Shown piece after piece: positions 53,256 through 62,355 of a DNA stretch of 64,000 bases (position 1 is its first letter; every line of letters starts with the position of its first letter). Source of the DNA: Haladaptatus paucihalophilus DX253 (GTDB lineage Archaea > Halobacteriota > Halobacteria > Halobacteriales > Haladaptataceae); NCBI RefSeq assembly GCF_000376445.1, contig NZ_AQXI01000001.1, positions 1 to 64,000 of the forward strand, in the 5' to 3' direction. The notes under the pieces are model-generated. The model did not search any database. It saw only the letters and a program-made list of their open reading frames with translations, and was not told the DNA's origin. Made by a program: the position numbers and the translations under genes.

Positions 53256-53305
53256 GTGAGTCGCCCGTATCGTACAAATCGTGAGCCATCCGTATCGTAC
53301 AAAAC
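53256..53305. repeat. Two-copy 25-bp tandem repeat before the DHH gene
   Basis: GTGAG...CGTATCGTACAAATC at 53256-53280 and a near copy at 53281-53305. The shared core CCGTATCGTACAAA (14 bases) is identical. The repeats lie in the 250-base gap between nuoN and the RCK-DHH gene, about 150 bases upstream of the latter. Confidence 0.75.
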
Positions 53306-53451
53306 GACCCGGGTGATATCGATGCCGTTCGGACACGTTTTCGCCGATCGAATCGCCGCGTAAAGTGCGTCTTTCGTCCGATTTTTGCAGCTCGACGCTG
53401 TAAACGGATTCCCAACAAGTTTTAGGTGTCCGACTATGAATCGGGGGTAAG

Positions 53452-54933
53452 ATGGTTTCGCGGCTCATGCTCGGCTGTGGTTCCGTCGGGCATGCCATCG
53501 TTGAATCGGTGGCCGACTGGTCCGGAAGCCTCGTCGTCGTCGACGAGAGCGAAAGTAGAGTCGAAACGCTCCGGACGGAGGGCGTTTCGGCGACCCGCGG
53601 CGACCCGACGGACACGGAGGTAGTCGCACAGAGACCAGCCGTCGACCTCGCCTTCGTCTTCGGGGACGACCCGGAGCAAAACCGACAGGCCGCACGTGCG
53701 TTGCGCGACGTCCATCCCGACGCCTATCTCGTCGTCTACGCCGGTGACGGCCCATCGACGGAGATGCGGGCGGACCTCGACGAACTGGCGGACGAGTTCA
53801 TCGACCCCGGCGCGGCGCTCGTCGACCACCTGCTTCCGCTGACGGACGGGGATACCGCGTTTCGTACGCACGAACTGCAACGAACCCTCCGCGACATCGA
53901 CGGCAAGCTCGGTATTTTCATGCACGACAACCCCGACCCGGACGCCATCGCCAGCGCGGTCGCACTGGAAGGGATGGCCGAATCGGTCGGGACGGAGGCC
54001 GAGGCGTGCTATTTCGGGGCGATTTCGCATCAGGAGAATCGCGCGTTCGTCAACTTGCTCGATTTGGATCTCAGGAACCTCGAAGTCGGTGCCGACATAT
54101 CGGAGTTCGCCGGACTCGCGCTGGTCGACCACTCCAGTCCGGGCGTCAACGACCAACTGCCGGAGGAGATTCCCGTCGATGTCGTCATCGACCACCACCC
54201 ACCGAACCACCCCGTCGAAGCGCGATTCGTCGACCTTCGAAGCGGCGTCGGGGCGACGAGTTCGCTGCTCGCGGACCACTTGGAACAGCTCGGCATCTCC
54301 CCCGACGAGCGGGTCGCGACCGGATTACTGTACGGCATTCGCGTCGATACGAAGGACTTCACCCGCGAGGTGTCCGTCGCCGACTTCGAGGCGGCGTCGT
54401 TTTTGCTCCCGCACGCCGATACGAGCACCTTGGACCGCGTCGAGACGCCCTCCATCAGCGCCGATACGTTCGAGACTATCTCCCGGGCGATTCGGAACCG
54501 CGAACTCGACGGGACGGTGCTGGCGAGCTGTGTTGGGTCGCTGTCCGACCGCGATGCGCTCGCGCAGGCGGCGGATCGATTGCTCAACATGGACGGCGTG
54601 ACGGTCACGCTCGTGTTCGGCTTCATGGACGGAACCGTGTATGTTTCCGCGCGCGCACGCGGCACCGACGTCGACCTCGGGGAAACCATGCGGGCGGCGT
54701 TCGGGCAGATAGGCAGCGCGGGCGGCCACGCCGACATGGCGGGCGCACAGATTCCGTTGGGCCTGCTCGGTGAGGTCGAGGACGACGAGGAGGAGTCCCT
54801 CTCGACCATCGTGGGCGATATCATCACCGACCGGTTCTTCGAGACGGTCCGCTCCCGTCCGGGACCCGACGATTTCGATTCGGACCGCGAGCGAGTCGCA
54901 GCGTTCGACATTCAACTCGCGGACGACGAGTGA
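53452..54933 (+). CDS. RCK-domain DHH-family phosphoesterase
   Basis: 493 residues. Residues 1-110 form a TrkA-N/RCK Rossmann domain (LMLGCGSVGHAIVE with Gly-rich loop). The DHH part has HDNPDPDAIAS at 158-168 and DHH at 247-249, the DHHA1 end GGHADMAGA at about 422-430. DHH proteins cleave cyclic dinucleotides or short oligonucleotides (NrnA/GdpP type). The RCK-DHH combination is widespread in archaea. TATA-like TTTTAGG about 30 bases before the ATG. Confidence 0.92.
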   Translation: MVSRLMLGCGSVGHAIVESVADWSGSLVVVDESESRVETLRTEGVSATRGDPTDTEVVAQRPAVDLAFVFGDDPEQNRQAARALRDVHPDAYLVVYAGDGPSTEMRADLDELADEFIDPGAALVDHLLPLTDGDTAFRTHELQRTLRDIDGKLGIFMHDNPDPDAIASAVALEGMAESVGTEAEACYFGAISHQENRAFVNLLDLDLRNLEVGADISEFAGLALVDHSSPGVNDQLPEEIPVDVVIDHHPPNHPVEARFVDLRSGVGATSSLLADHLEQLGISPDERVATGLLYGIRVDTKDFTREVSVADFEAASFLLPHADTSTLDRVETPSISADTFETISRAIRNRELDGTVLASCVGSLSDRDALAQAADRLLNMDGVTVTLVFGFMDGTVYVSARARGTDVDLGETMRAAFGQIGSAGGHADMAGAQIPLGLLGEVEDDEEESLSTIVGDIITDRFFETVRSRPGPDDFDSDRERVAAFDIQLADDE

Positions 54934-54979
54934 CGGGCGGTCGGGAAGTTTTTCCCTCACCGGGGCATCGATACTCTAC

Positions 54980-55834
54980 ATGGACGAGGCCGAGGAAGAA
55001 GCGGGCCGCAAGTCACCGTCTCGCGTTCGCATCGCTTCCGACGGCGGAACCGAGGGCATCAAAGCGAAAGTCAAGGAGTACATGACCCGCGACGTGGCGA
55101 CAGTTTCTCCCGATGCGACCGTCGAGGAGGTCGCCCGGCGAATCGCCGAGAGCGACGGACACAACGGATTCCCGGTGTGTGACGGCCGACGCGTGGAAGG
55201 ATTCGTCAGCGCCCGCGACCTCCTTCTCGCCGACGAGAAGGAACCGATTTTCAAGGTGATGACGCAGGAACTCATCGTCGCCCACCCGGACATGGTGGTC
55301 AACGACGCCGCGCGGGTCATCCTCCGGTCGGGCATCCAGAAGCTCCCGGTCGTGGACGACGCGGGCAACCTCGTCGGCATCATCACCAACACCGACTTCA
55401 TCCGGAGCCAAATCGAGCGCGTCACCCCCGAGAAGGTGGGGAAGCTCATGCGCACCCTCGAATCCATCCACGATACGGAGGTCACACAGAGTCGCCGGAA
55501 GGTTCGACTCGCCGACCTCGTACCGACGCAGGGCAAGGTCTACGCCGACGAACTGGAGGGTCGCGTGTACGAGATGAAGCGCGGACTGGCCGAACCGCTG
55601 GTCGTCATCGAGAACGGCAGCACCCTCCTGCTTGCGGACGGGCACCACCGCGCGAAAGCCGCCGACAGGCTCGATATCGAGCGGATGGACGCCTACGTCA
55701 TCATCACCGACCATCGGGTCGAACTCGGCATGGCGGAGACGGCGCGCAAGGAGGGCCTCGAAAGCATCGACGACATTCAGGTCGTGGACTACGCTCGCCA
55801 CCCGCTGATGGAGACGACGAAACGGTTGCAGTAG
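54980..55834 (+). CDS. CBS-domain protein with ParB-like nuclease domain
   Basis: 284 residues. Two CBS modules (about 33-150; KEYMTRDVATVSPDATVEEVARR and KVMTQELIVAHPDMVVNDAARVI) are followed by a ParB/sulfiredoxin-like fold (about 170-265) with EPLVVIENGSTLLLADGHHRAKAA, the substrate-loop His pair. CBS modules may bind adenosine ligands. Function unknown. It follows the DHH gene by about 45 bases in the same direction. Confidence 0.88.
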   Translation: MDEAEEEAGRKSPSRVRIASDGGTEGIKAKVKEYMTRDVATVSPDATVEEVARRIAESDGHNGFPVCDGRRVEGFVSARDLLLADEKEPIFKVMTQELIVAHPDMVVNDAARVILRSGIQKLPVVDDAGNLVGIITNTDFIRSQIERVTPEKVGKLMRTLESIHDTEVTQSRRKVRLADLVPTQGKVYADELEGRVYEMKRGLAEPLVVIENGSTLLLADGHHRAKAADRLDIERMDAYVIITDHRVELGMAETARKEGLESIDDIQVVDYARHPLMETTKRLQ

Positions 55835-55903
55835 CTATTTTCTCGTTCGGTTGCTTCGTCATTCAGCGGTACCTACAACTCGCTCCGTGACCCATCGGAA
55901 CGC

Positions 55904-56344
55904 ATGCCGGGCGAGAGCAGGGACCCGACGGTCATCCGCGTCGTGGTGGTCCACGCGGACGACGTGGTGACCGCGCTCGAAGCGAACGAGCGGGGGCGGG
56001 AGGCGGTGCTTCGAATCACGGCCCCGTTCGCCGGGCGGGTGCGGGCCAGACTCCACGTGGTCCAGGGGAGCGAACCGGTGGACGACGGTCTCGGCGGTCC
56101 CGCCCCGATTCGAATTCCGCCGCGAAAACTCGTCGCCGAGGATGCGCCGAGCTATCCGCGGGTCGACGAAACCGACCCGACCGTCGCCGACTCCGACGGA
56201 GAGTACGACGTGGAGGTCCACCACGACCGACACGCGGCCGCGGTCGCGGCGTGGCGCGAGCGGGTCCGCGACCACCTCGTCAGGGAGATCGAACTCGACA
56301 CGACGGCGGGACCACACCGCGTGTCCGTCGCCGTCCTCGGCTGA
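55904..56344 (+). CDS. Hypothetical haloarchaeal protein (146 aa)
   Basis: Predicted soluble mixed alpha/beta protein without a family that I recognise. It has two strand-rich parts (RVVVVHADDVVTAL and EAVLRITAPFAGRVRARLHVV), a polar middle with PRKLVAEDAPSYPRVDET, and an amphipathic helix HAAAVAAWRERVRDHLVREI. Haloarchaeal codon bias is strong, so it is a real gene. The 3' end is followed by the mutase promoter. Confidence 0.75.
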   Translation: MPGESRDPTVIRVVVVHADDVVTALEANERGREAVLRITAPFAGRVRARLHVVQGSEPVDDGLGGPAPIRIPPRKLVAEDAPSYPRVDETDPTVADSDGEYDVEVHHDRHAAAVAAWRERVRDHLVREIELDTTAGPHRVSVAVLG

Positions 56345-56406
56345 CGGAAACCGACGCAAAAATCGCCACCGAATCCTTAATGGATTGCCCGGCAGAAACT
56401 ACCTGC

Positions 56407-58107
56407 ATGTACGACGAGGACGACCTGCAGGAAATCCGGCAGGCCAGAGAGGAGTGGGAGGACGAGACCCACTCGCCCGTTCTGGAGCGATTCGGGGAGC
56501 GGAAGGACCGCTTTGCCACCGTCTCGAATCTGGAAGTGGACGACCTGTACGACCCGACGGACGTGTCCGACCTCGACTACGGGGAGGACCTCGGCTATCC
56601 GGGTGAAGACCCCTACACGCGCGGGGTCTACCCGACGATGTACCGCGGACGAACGTGGACGATGCGCCAGTTCGCCGGGTTCGGGACGGCCGAGGAGACC
56701 AACGAGCGGTTCCATTATCTCATCGACAACGGGCAGACCGGACTCTCGACAGCGTTCGACATGCCGAGCCTGATGGGTAAGGACTCGGACGACCCGCTTT
56801 CCGACGGGGAGGTCGGCAAGGAGGGCGTGGCGGTGGACACCCTCCGCGACATGGAAATCCTCTTCGACGGCATCGATTTGGACGAGGTTTCGACCAGCTT
56901 CACCATCAACCCGAGCGCGCCCGTCATCTTCGCCATGTACGTCGCGCTGGCCGACCAGCAGGGCGTCCCCCGCGACGAGATTCGCGGCACCTTCCAGAAC
57001 GACATGCTGAAGGAGTTCATCGCGCAGAAGGAGTGGGTCATCCCGCCCGAACCGTCGCTCGACATCGTTACCGACACGGTGGAGTTCGCCGTGGACGAGA
57101 CGCCGAACATCAAGCCCATCTCGATTTCGGGCTACCACATCCGCGAGGCGGGTTCGACCGCGGTGCAGGAACTCGCGTTCACGCTCGCCGACGGCTTCGC
57201 CTACGTCGAGGACGCGATGGAGCGCGGCCTCGACGTGGACGAGTTCGCGCCGCAACTCTCCTTCTTCTTCAACTCGCACAACTCCCTGTTCGAGGAAGTC
57301 GCGAAGTTCCGGGCCGGTCGCCGCATCTATTCGACCGTGATGGACGAGTGGTACGGCGCGGAATCCGAGAAGTCGAAACAGCTCAAGTTCCACACGCAGA
57401 CGGCCGGGCAGTCGCTCACCGCACAACAGCCCCTGAACAACATCGTCCGCGTGACGATTCAGGCGCTCGCGGGTGTCCTGGGCGGCACCCAGAGCCTCCA
57501 CACGAACAGCTTCGACGAGGCGCTCGCGCTCCCGAGCGAGCAGTCCGTCCGCGTCGCCCTGCGAACCCAGCAGATAATCGCGGAGGAGAGCGGCGCGGCG
57601 GACATCATCGACCCGCTCGGCGGCAGCTTCGCCGTCGAATCGCTGACGGAGGAAGTCGAGGAGAAGACGATGGCCTACATCGAGGAAATCAAGGAGATGG
57701 GCGACGGTTCGGTGCGAGACGGCGTGCTCGAAGGCATCGACCGCGGCTACTTCCACCGCGAGATTCAGGAGGCGTCCTACGAGTACCAAGAGCGCGTCGA
57801 GGACGGCGAGGAAATCGTCGTCGGCGTCAACAAGTACGACATCGAGGAGGACACCAAACCGGAAATCCTGAAGGTGGACGAGGAGACCCAAGAGCGCCAA
57901 CTCGCCCGACTGTCCGAGGTCAAGGAGGAACGCGACGACGAGGCGGTCGAAGCGGCTCTCGACGACCTGCAGACGGCCATCGACGAGGACGAGAACGTCA
58001 TGCCCGCAATCGTGGACGCGGTGAAGGCGTACGCCACGATGGGCGAAATCATGGACGTGTTCGAGGCCGAACACGGCACGTATCAGGAGAAGATCGGACT
58101 GGCCTGA
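56407..58107 (+). CDS. mcmA1: Methylmalonyl-CoA mutase, large subunit
   Basis: 566 residues, the catalytic barrel without the B12 domain. RGVYPTMYRGRTWTMRQFAGFGTAEETNERF and the SISGYHIREAGSTAVQE segment, with the conserved Tyr and His around the substrate, are typical. Start: a TTAATGG box at about 56376 predicts a leaderless message beginning at the ATG at 56407, so the earlier ATG at 56380 is less likely. Works with mcmA2 at 21075-21491. Confidence 0.96.
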   Translation: MYDEDDLQEIRQAREEWEDETHSPVLERFGERKDRFATVSNLEVDDLYDPTDVSDLDYGEDLGYPGEDPYTRGVYPTMYRGRTWTMRQFAGFGTAEETNERFHYLIDNGQTGLSTAFDMPSLMGKDSDDPLSDGEVGKEGVAVDTLRDMEILFDGIDLDEVSTSFTINPSAPVIFAMYVALADQQGVPRDEIRGTFQNDMLKEFIAQKEWVIPPEPSLDIVTDTVEFAVDETPNIKPISISGYHIREAGSTAVQELAFTLADGFAYVEDAMERGLDVDEFAPQLSFFFNSHNSLFEEVAKFRAGRRIYSTVMDEWYGAESEKSKQLKFHTQTAGQSLTAQQPLNNIVRVTIQALAGVLGGTQSLHTNSFDEALALPSEQSVRVALRTQQIIAEESGAADIIDPLGGSFAVESLTEEVEEKTMAYIEEIKEMGDGSVRDGVLEGIDRGYFHREIQEASYEYQERVEDGEEIVVGVNKYDIEEDTKPEILKVDEETQERQLARLSEVKEERDDEAVEAALDDLQTAIDEDENVMPAIVDAVKAYATMGEIMDVFEAEHGTYQEKIGLA

Positions 58108-58195
58108 CGACCGGCGAAGATTGAACTGGCCTGGCGAGTAGCGTCGGTGGGACCGAATTCACGACCTTTATTTTTCTAGCCGTTGCGTGAGAAGT

Positions 58196-58375
58196 ATGAG
58201 CGCAGACGAGCTTCGAGCGCCGATTATCGGCCTGCAGTGTACGCTGCTCGCCGTCTTTCTCGTGATAGTCGTTCCACACACGCCGTGGGTAGTCCTCGCT
58301 TTCCTCCTCGTTGCCGTCGGAACCCTGTTCACCGTCGGGTGGGCAGTAGCGCCGACGGACACCGACACGCGATAG
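58196..58375 (+). CDS. Two-helix membrane microprotein (59 aa)
   Basis: Two hydrophobic helices (about 10-28 and 32-50) separated by a short HTPWV turn, with a polar end. A TTTATTTTT box at 58167-58175 lies about 25 bases upstream of the ATG, fitting a leaderless gene. No function known. Confidence 0.6.
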   Translation: MSADELRAPIIGLQCTLLAVFLVIVVPHTPWVVLAFLLVAVGTLFTVGWAVAPTDTDTR

Positions 58376-58431
58376 GTCCCGAAGACACCCAGCGGAGCGA
58401 TTTTATTCGTCGAGTGCGATAGCTCGAACCC

Positions 58432-59193
58432 ATGGAAGTGGCTATTCTCACCGTCGGCGACGAAATCCTCGCGGGCGACACGGTGAATACGAACGCGACG
58501 TGGTTGGCGACGGAAATCCACGACCGGGGCGGGTCGGTTCGGAGAATCACGACCGTCCCCGACGAGGAGGGAATAATCGAAAACACGGTTCGAGAGTGGA
58601 ACGAGTCGTTCGATGCGGTCATCGTGACCGGTGGACTCGGTGGGACGCCGGACGACGTGACGATGGACGCGGTGGCGTCAGCGCTCGACCGGGAACAAGC
58701 CGTCGATACGGACGTCCGGGAGCGTCTCGAAGCGAAGGCGCGCCGGTTCGCGGAGGAAAACCCCGAGTTGACCGACGAGTACGACCTCGATTTGGACCTC
58801 GACGAGGCCGCGACGCTGCCCGCGGGTGGGCGGTCCCTGTTCACGGACGTCGGGTGGGCCCCGGGGTGTGCGGTCGAGGGCGTCTACGTTTTTCCCGGCA
58901 TTCCCCGCGAAATGAAGGCCATGTTCGAACTCGTCGCGGACGAGTTCGGCGGGGAAGTCGTCTCGGAGACGATGTACACACCGGCACCCGAGGGCGCGCT
59001 CGGCGACGTTCTCGAAACGGCCAGGGAGCGCTTCGACGTGGCCGTCGGAAGTTATCCGGGACGTGACGACGACCCGGGCCGATTGAAGGTCACATCGACC
59101 GACGCCGAAGCGGTCGCCGCCGCGACGACGTGGTTGCGCGATAACGTCGAGGAAGTGACACCGGATGCGGCGGGCGAACGACGCGCCGAGTGA
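58432..59193 (+). CDS. CinA-like molybdopterin-binding-fold protein
   Basis: 253 residues. The N-terminus AILTVGDEILAGDTVNTNATWLA and VIVTGGLGGTPDDVT are the signature of the CinA/MoCF domain; PGIPREMKAMFE is the third block. The C-terminal deamidase domain of bacterial CinA is missing, so this is the short archaeal type. It may hydrolyse ADP-ribose or related nucleotides, as the CinA N-domain does, but this is inferred. TATA-like TTTTATTCG about 25 bases upstream. Confidence 0.88.
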   Translation: MEVAILTVGDEILAGDTVNTNATWLATEIHDRGGSVRRITTVPDEEGIIENTVREWNESFDAVIVTGGLGGTPDDVTMDAVASALDREQAVDTDVRERLEAKARRFAEENPELTDEYDLDLDLDEAATLPAGGRSLFTDVGWAPGCAVEGVYVFPGIPREMKAMFELVADEFGGEVVSETMYTPAPEGALGDVLETARERFDVAVGSYPGRDDDPGRLKVTSTDAEAVAAATTWLRDNVEEVTPDAAGERRAE

Positions 59194-59320
59194 GCGGACC
59201 GAACCGGGCGCGAGATAGGCGGTGAAATCGGGCGAAACGACGGGGGCCGAAGGGGGCAGTTTTCATCCCGATTCTGTCGATGGATTTCAACTTCGATTCT
59301 CGAAATGGTCGTCGAACATA

Positions 59321-59358
59321 GCATATCTTTATGCACCTCGTAAAAGCATGCTAGCATG
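59321..59358. promoter_or_regulatory. acs promoter with two dyads
   Basis: GCATA-TCTT-TATGC at 59321-59334 overlaps the TATA-like element, and a perfect 12-base palindrome CATGCTAGCATG at 59347-59358 lies over the predicted start site, six bases before the acs ATG. Such positions fit a repressor site. The regulator is unknown. Confidence 0.5.
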
Positions 59359-59363
59359 GATAT

Positions 59364-61334
59364 ATGACAGACGATACCGTGGAACTCGAAGCGCGGCTCG
59401 AAGAGGCAGAATCGTTTGAGCCACCGGAATCGTTCGTCGAGCAGGCGAACGTATCGGACCCCGAGATTTACGACGAGTTCGAGGACAACTGGCCGGAGTG
59501 CTGGGAGCGCGCGGCCGACCTGCTCGATTGGTACGAGGACTACGACACCGTGCTGGAAGACGACGACGCGCCGTTTTACAAGTGGTTCACCGGCGGGTCG
59601 CTGAACGCATCGTATAACTGCCTCGACCGACACCTCGACGACCGAGGGGACGAGGTAGCCATCGAATGGATCGGCGAACTCGGCGAGACGCGGACGTTCA
59701 CGTACGAGGAACTCCACCGCAAGGTGAACGAGTTCGCGGCCGCACTCCGCGAGATGGGCGTCGGCGAGGACGACGTGGTGACGATGTACCTGCCGATGAT
59801 ACCGGAACTGCCCATCGCCATGCTGGCGTGTGCGCGCATCGGCGCCCCCCACAGCGTCGTTTTCGCCGGGTTCTCGGCCGACGCGCTCGCCACGCGGATG
59901 GAGAGCGCGGTGTCCGAGTACCTCATCACCTGTGACGGGTACTATCGGCGCGGCGACCCGCTCCATCACAAGGAGAAGGCGGACAAAGGTGTCTCGCAAG
60001 TCGACCACGACGTGGAGACCGTCGTCGTGGACCGACTCGGCGACGAGTACGACCACCCGATGGGTGCCGACGAACACGACTACGGTGACCTCGTGGCCGA
60101 ACAGGAGGGCGCGGAGGTCGAACCAGTCGAGCGCGACGCCGAGGACATGCTGTTCCTGATGTACACCTCGGGAACGACGGGCGAGCCGAAAGGCGTCAAA
60201 CACACCACGGCGGGCTATCTCTCCTACGTGTCGTGGACTTCGCACGCCGTCCTCGACATCAAACCCGAGGACACCTACTGGTGTGCCGCCGACATCGGAT
60301 GGATTACGGGTCACTCCTACATCGTCTACGGTCCGCTTTCGCTCGGGACGACCAGCGTGATGTACGAGGGAACCCCCGACTATCCCGAGAAGGACCGCCT
60401 CTGGGAGATCGTCGAGGATTACGAGGTGGACATCTACTACACCGCGCCGACGGCGATTCGGGCGTACATGAAGTGGGGGTCGGAGTATCCCGACAAACAC
60501 GACCTCTCCAGTCTTCGACTGATGGGAACGGTCGGCGAACCCATCAACCCGCGGGCGTGGAAGTGGTACTACAAACACATCGGCCACGAGAACTGCCCAA
60601 TCGTGGACACGTGGTGGCAGACCGAGACGGGCGGCATGATGGTCACGACGCTTCCGGCCATCGGCACGATGAAACCCGGCAGCGCCGGGCCGCCGCTTCC
60701 GGGCATCGACGCGCAAATCGTGGACACCCAGGGCGAACCGGTCGAGGCGGGACGCGCGGGCTACCTCACGGTACAGAAGCCGTGGCCGGGAATGCTACGC
60801 ACCGTCTACAAGAACGACGACCGCTACATCAGCGAGTACTGGACCGAGTACTCCGATCCCGACGCGGACGAGTGGGTGTACTTCCCGGAGGACGGCGCGA
60901 AGTTGGACGAGGACGGGTACATCACCGTTCTCGGCCGCGTGGACGACGTTCTCAACGTCTCCGGGCACCGCCTCGGGACGATGGAGATCGAGAGCGCCAT
61001 CGTCGGCGTGAAGGGCGTCGCCGAAGCGGCCGTCGTCGGCGGCCACCACGACGTGAAAGGCGAGGCGGTCTACGCCTACGTCATCACCGAGGAAGGTTAC
61101 GAAGGCGACGAGGAACTGTACGACCGCATCGTGGAGGGCGTCGAGGACGGCATCGGACCCATCGCCCGCCCCGAGGACATAATCTTCACACCCGAACTGC
61201 CGAAGACGCGCTCGGGCAAAATCATGCGGCGCTTGTTGGAGGACATCGCCAACGAGGACGAACTGGGTGATACGTCGACGCTCCGCAACCCGGATGTCGT
61301 CGAAGATATTCAGGAGAAAGTTCAAAAAGATTAA
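59364..61334 (+). CDS. acs: Acetyl-CoA synthetase
   Basis: 656 residues. It activates acetate to acetyl-CoA with ATP, via acetyl-AMP. Adenylate-forming motifs: YTSGTTGEPKG, the later WWQTETGG, and VDDVLNVSGHRLG; the regulatory lysine is in TRSGKIMRR near the C-terminus. The acetate transporter gene follows about 190 bases downstream, so uptake and activation are adjacent. Upstream palindromes suggest repression. Confidence 0.97.
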   Translation: MTDDTVELEARLEEAESFEPPESFVEQANVSDPEIYDEFEDNWPECWERAADLLDWYEDYDTVLEDDDAPFYKWFTGGSLNASYNCLDRHLDDRGDEVAIEWIGELGETRTFTYEELHRKVNEFAAALREMGVGEDDVVTMYLPMIPELPIAMLACARIGAPHSVVFAGFSADALATRMESAVSEYLITCDGYYRRGDPLHHKEKADKGVSQVDHDVETVVVDRLGDEYDHPMGADEHDYGDLVAEQEGAEVEPVERDAEDMLFLMYTSGTTGEPKGVKHTTAGYLSYVSWTSHAVLDIKPEDTYWCAADIGWITGHSYIVYGPLSLGTTSVMYEGTPDYPEKDRLWEIVEDYEVDIYYTAPTAIRAYMKWGSEYPDKHDLSSLRLMGTVGEPINPRAWKWYYKHIGHENCPIVDTWWQTETGGMMVTTLPAIGTMKPGSAGPPLPGIDAQIVDTQGEPVEAGRAGYLTVQKPWPGMLRTVYKNDDRYISEYWTEYSDPDADEWVYFPEDGAKLDEDGYITVLGRVDDVLNVSGHRLGTMEIESAIVGVKGVAEAAVVGGHHDVKGEAVYAYVITEEGYEGDEELYDRIVEGVEDGIGPIARPEDIIFTPELPKTRSGKIMRRLLEDIANEDELGDTSTLRNPDVVEDIQEKVQKD

Positions 61335-61380
61335 AATAGGTATCTTTTCTTAATTTCCTTTAACTTTTAGTAATATTTTC
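61335..61380 (+). terminator. T-rich terminator after acs
   Basis: Several runs of T (TTTTCTTAATTTCCTTTAAC and following TTTT tracts) directly after the acs stop, in otherwise GC-rich DNA. Haloarchaeal termination uses such T-rich stretches. A new TATA-like element (about 61392-61399) follows, so the transporter is likely transcribed separately. Confidence 0.5.
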
Positions 61381-61438
61381 CCCATAGAAAGATATTATAT
61401 GTGGGTTCCCGGTAACAACCACGAGGAGAGTATAACGA

Positions 61439-61588
61439 ATGTCAACTGAAAATAGGACACAGGCAACGGCCTACGGGGAAATAGCTGAGCGATTACGTAG
61501 AGTAGACACGCTGTGGGGGGAAAATAGATGCCCGCAGATACGAGAACCGGAAACCCGGCACCGCTCGGACTCGTCGGCTTCGGGCTGA
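61439..61588 (+). CDS. Possible short upstream ORF overlapping the acetate transporter start
   Basis: Forty-nine codons beginning MSTENRTQATAYGEIAER, ending 60 bases inside the transporter gene in another frame. The ATG is preceded by GAGGAG at about eight bases. The first 30 codons are non-overlapping and plausible; the rest is constrained by the overlap. A translated leader peptide or a chance frame are both possible. Confidence 0.25.
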   Translation: MSTENRTQATAYGEIAERLRRVDTLWGENRCPQIREPETRHRSDSSASG

Positions 61589-62139
61589 CGACCGTTCTGT
61601 TGAGCATGATAAACGCAAAACTGCTCCCCGCGGAGGGGGAATTCGTCGTTGTTCCGCTCGCGTTCGCGTTCGGCGGGACGATTCAGCTGATGGCGGGAAT
61701 GCTCGAGTACCGCGAGGGGAACACGTTCGGTACCGTCGCGTTCACCAGCTACGGCGCGTTCTGGTGGTGGTTCGGTCTGCTCGTCATCTTCACCGAGACC
61801 GGGTGGATTCCCCTCAACGTGCCCACCCTCGGGATGGCGCTCATCCTCTGGGGCGTCTTCACGACGTACATGTGGGTCGCCACGTTCAAACTGAACTGGG
61901 CGCTCTGGAGCGTGTTCCTCCTGCTATCGGTCACGTTCTACCTGCTCGGCTTCGGCGACTACCTCGGTATCGGTTGGCTGGGCGTCGCCGGTGGCTGGGT
62001 CGGCATCATTACCGGTCTCGACGCGATGTTCGTCAGCTTCGCCGAGGTGGTCAACTGGGCGTACGATAGGGAAGTCGTGCCGCTAGGGAGCACACCCATC
62101 GGATCGAGCTCGAGTCAGCAGACACAGCCCGCGGATTGA
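61528..62139 (+). CDS. Acetate uptake transporter (GPR1/FUN34/YaaH family)
   Basis: 203 residues, six helices. The family signature NPAPLGLVGFG is near the N-terminus and the central YGAFWWW segment is conserved. Related proteins (SatP/YaaH) carry acetate or succinate. Next to acs, which supports acetate uptake. The tail is Ser-rich and polar. Confidence 0.93.
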   Translation: MPADTRTGNPAPLGLVGFGLTTVLLSMINAKLLPAEGEFVVVPLAFAFGGTIQLMAGMLEYREGNTFGTVAFTSYGAFWWWFGLLVIFTETGWIPLNVPTLGMALILWGVFTTYMWVATFKLNWALWSVFLLLSVTFYLLGFGDYLGIGWLGVAGGWVGIITGLDAMFVSFAEVVNWAYDREVVPLGSTPIGSSSSQQTQPAD

Positions 62140-62355
62140 GCGTTCGAGCTCGCTTTTAAGAGAACGGGAAACATCGAAGCGCGATTCTGCGAAGTATGTA
62201 TTTTTTAACATTAATCCGATGCTGATACAAGTCAGACATAACTGTTACCGTAGTGGTGGAAATATATGCTCTCCCCTTTCGGCATTTATTATGCGTTCTA
62301 TCTGCGCTGAAATAATACGTTAACTATTATTATGGACTGATTGGTGGGTGTTAGT

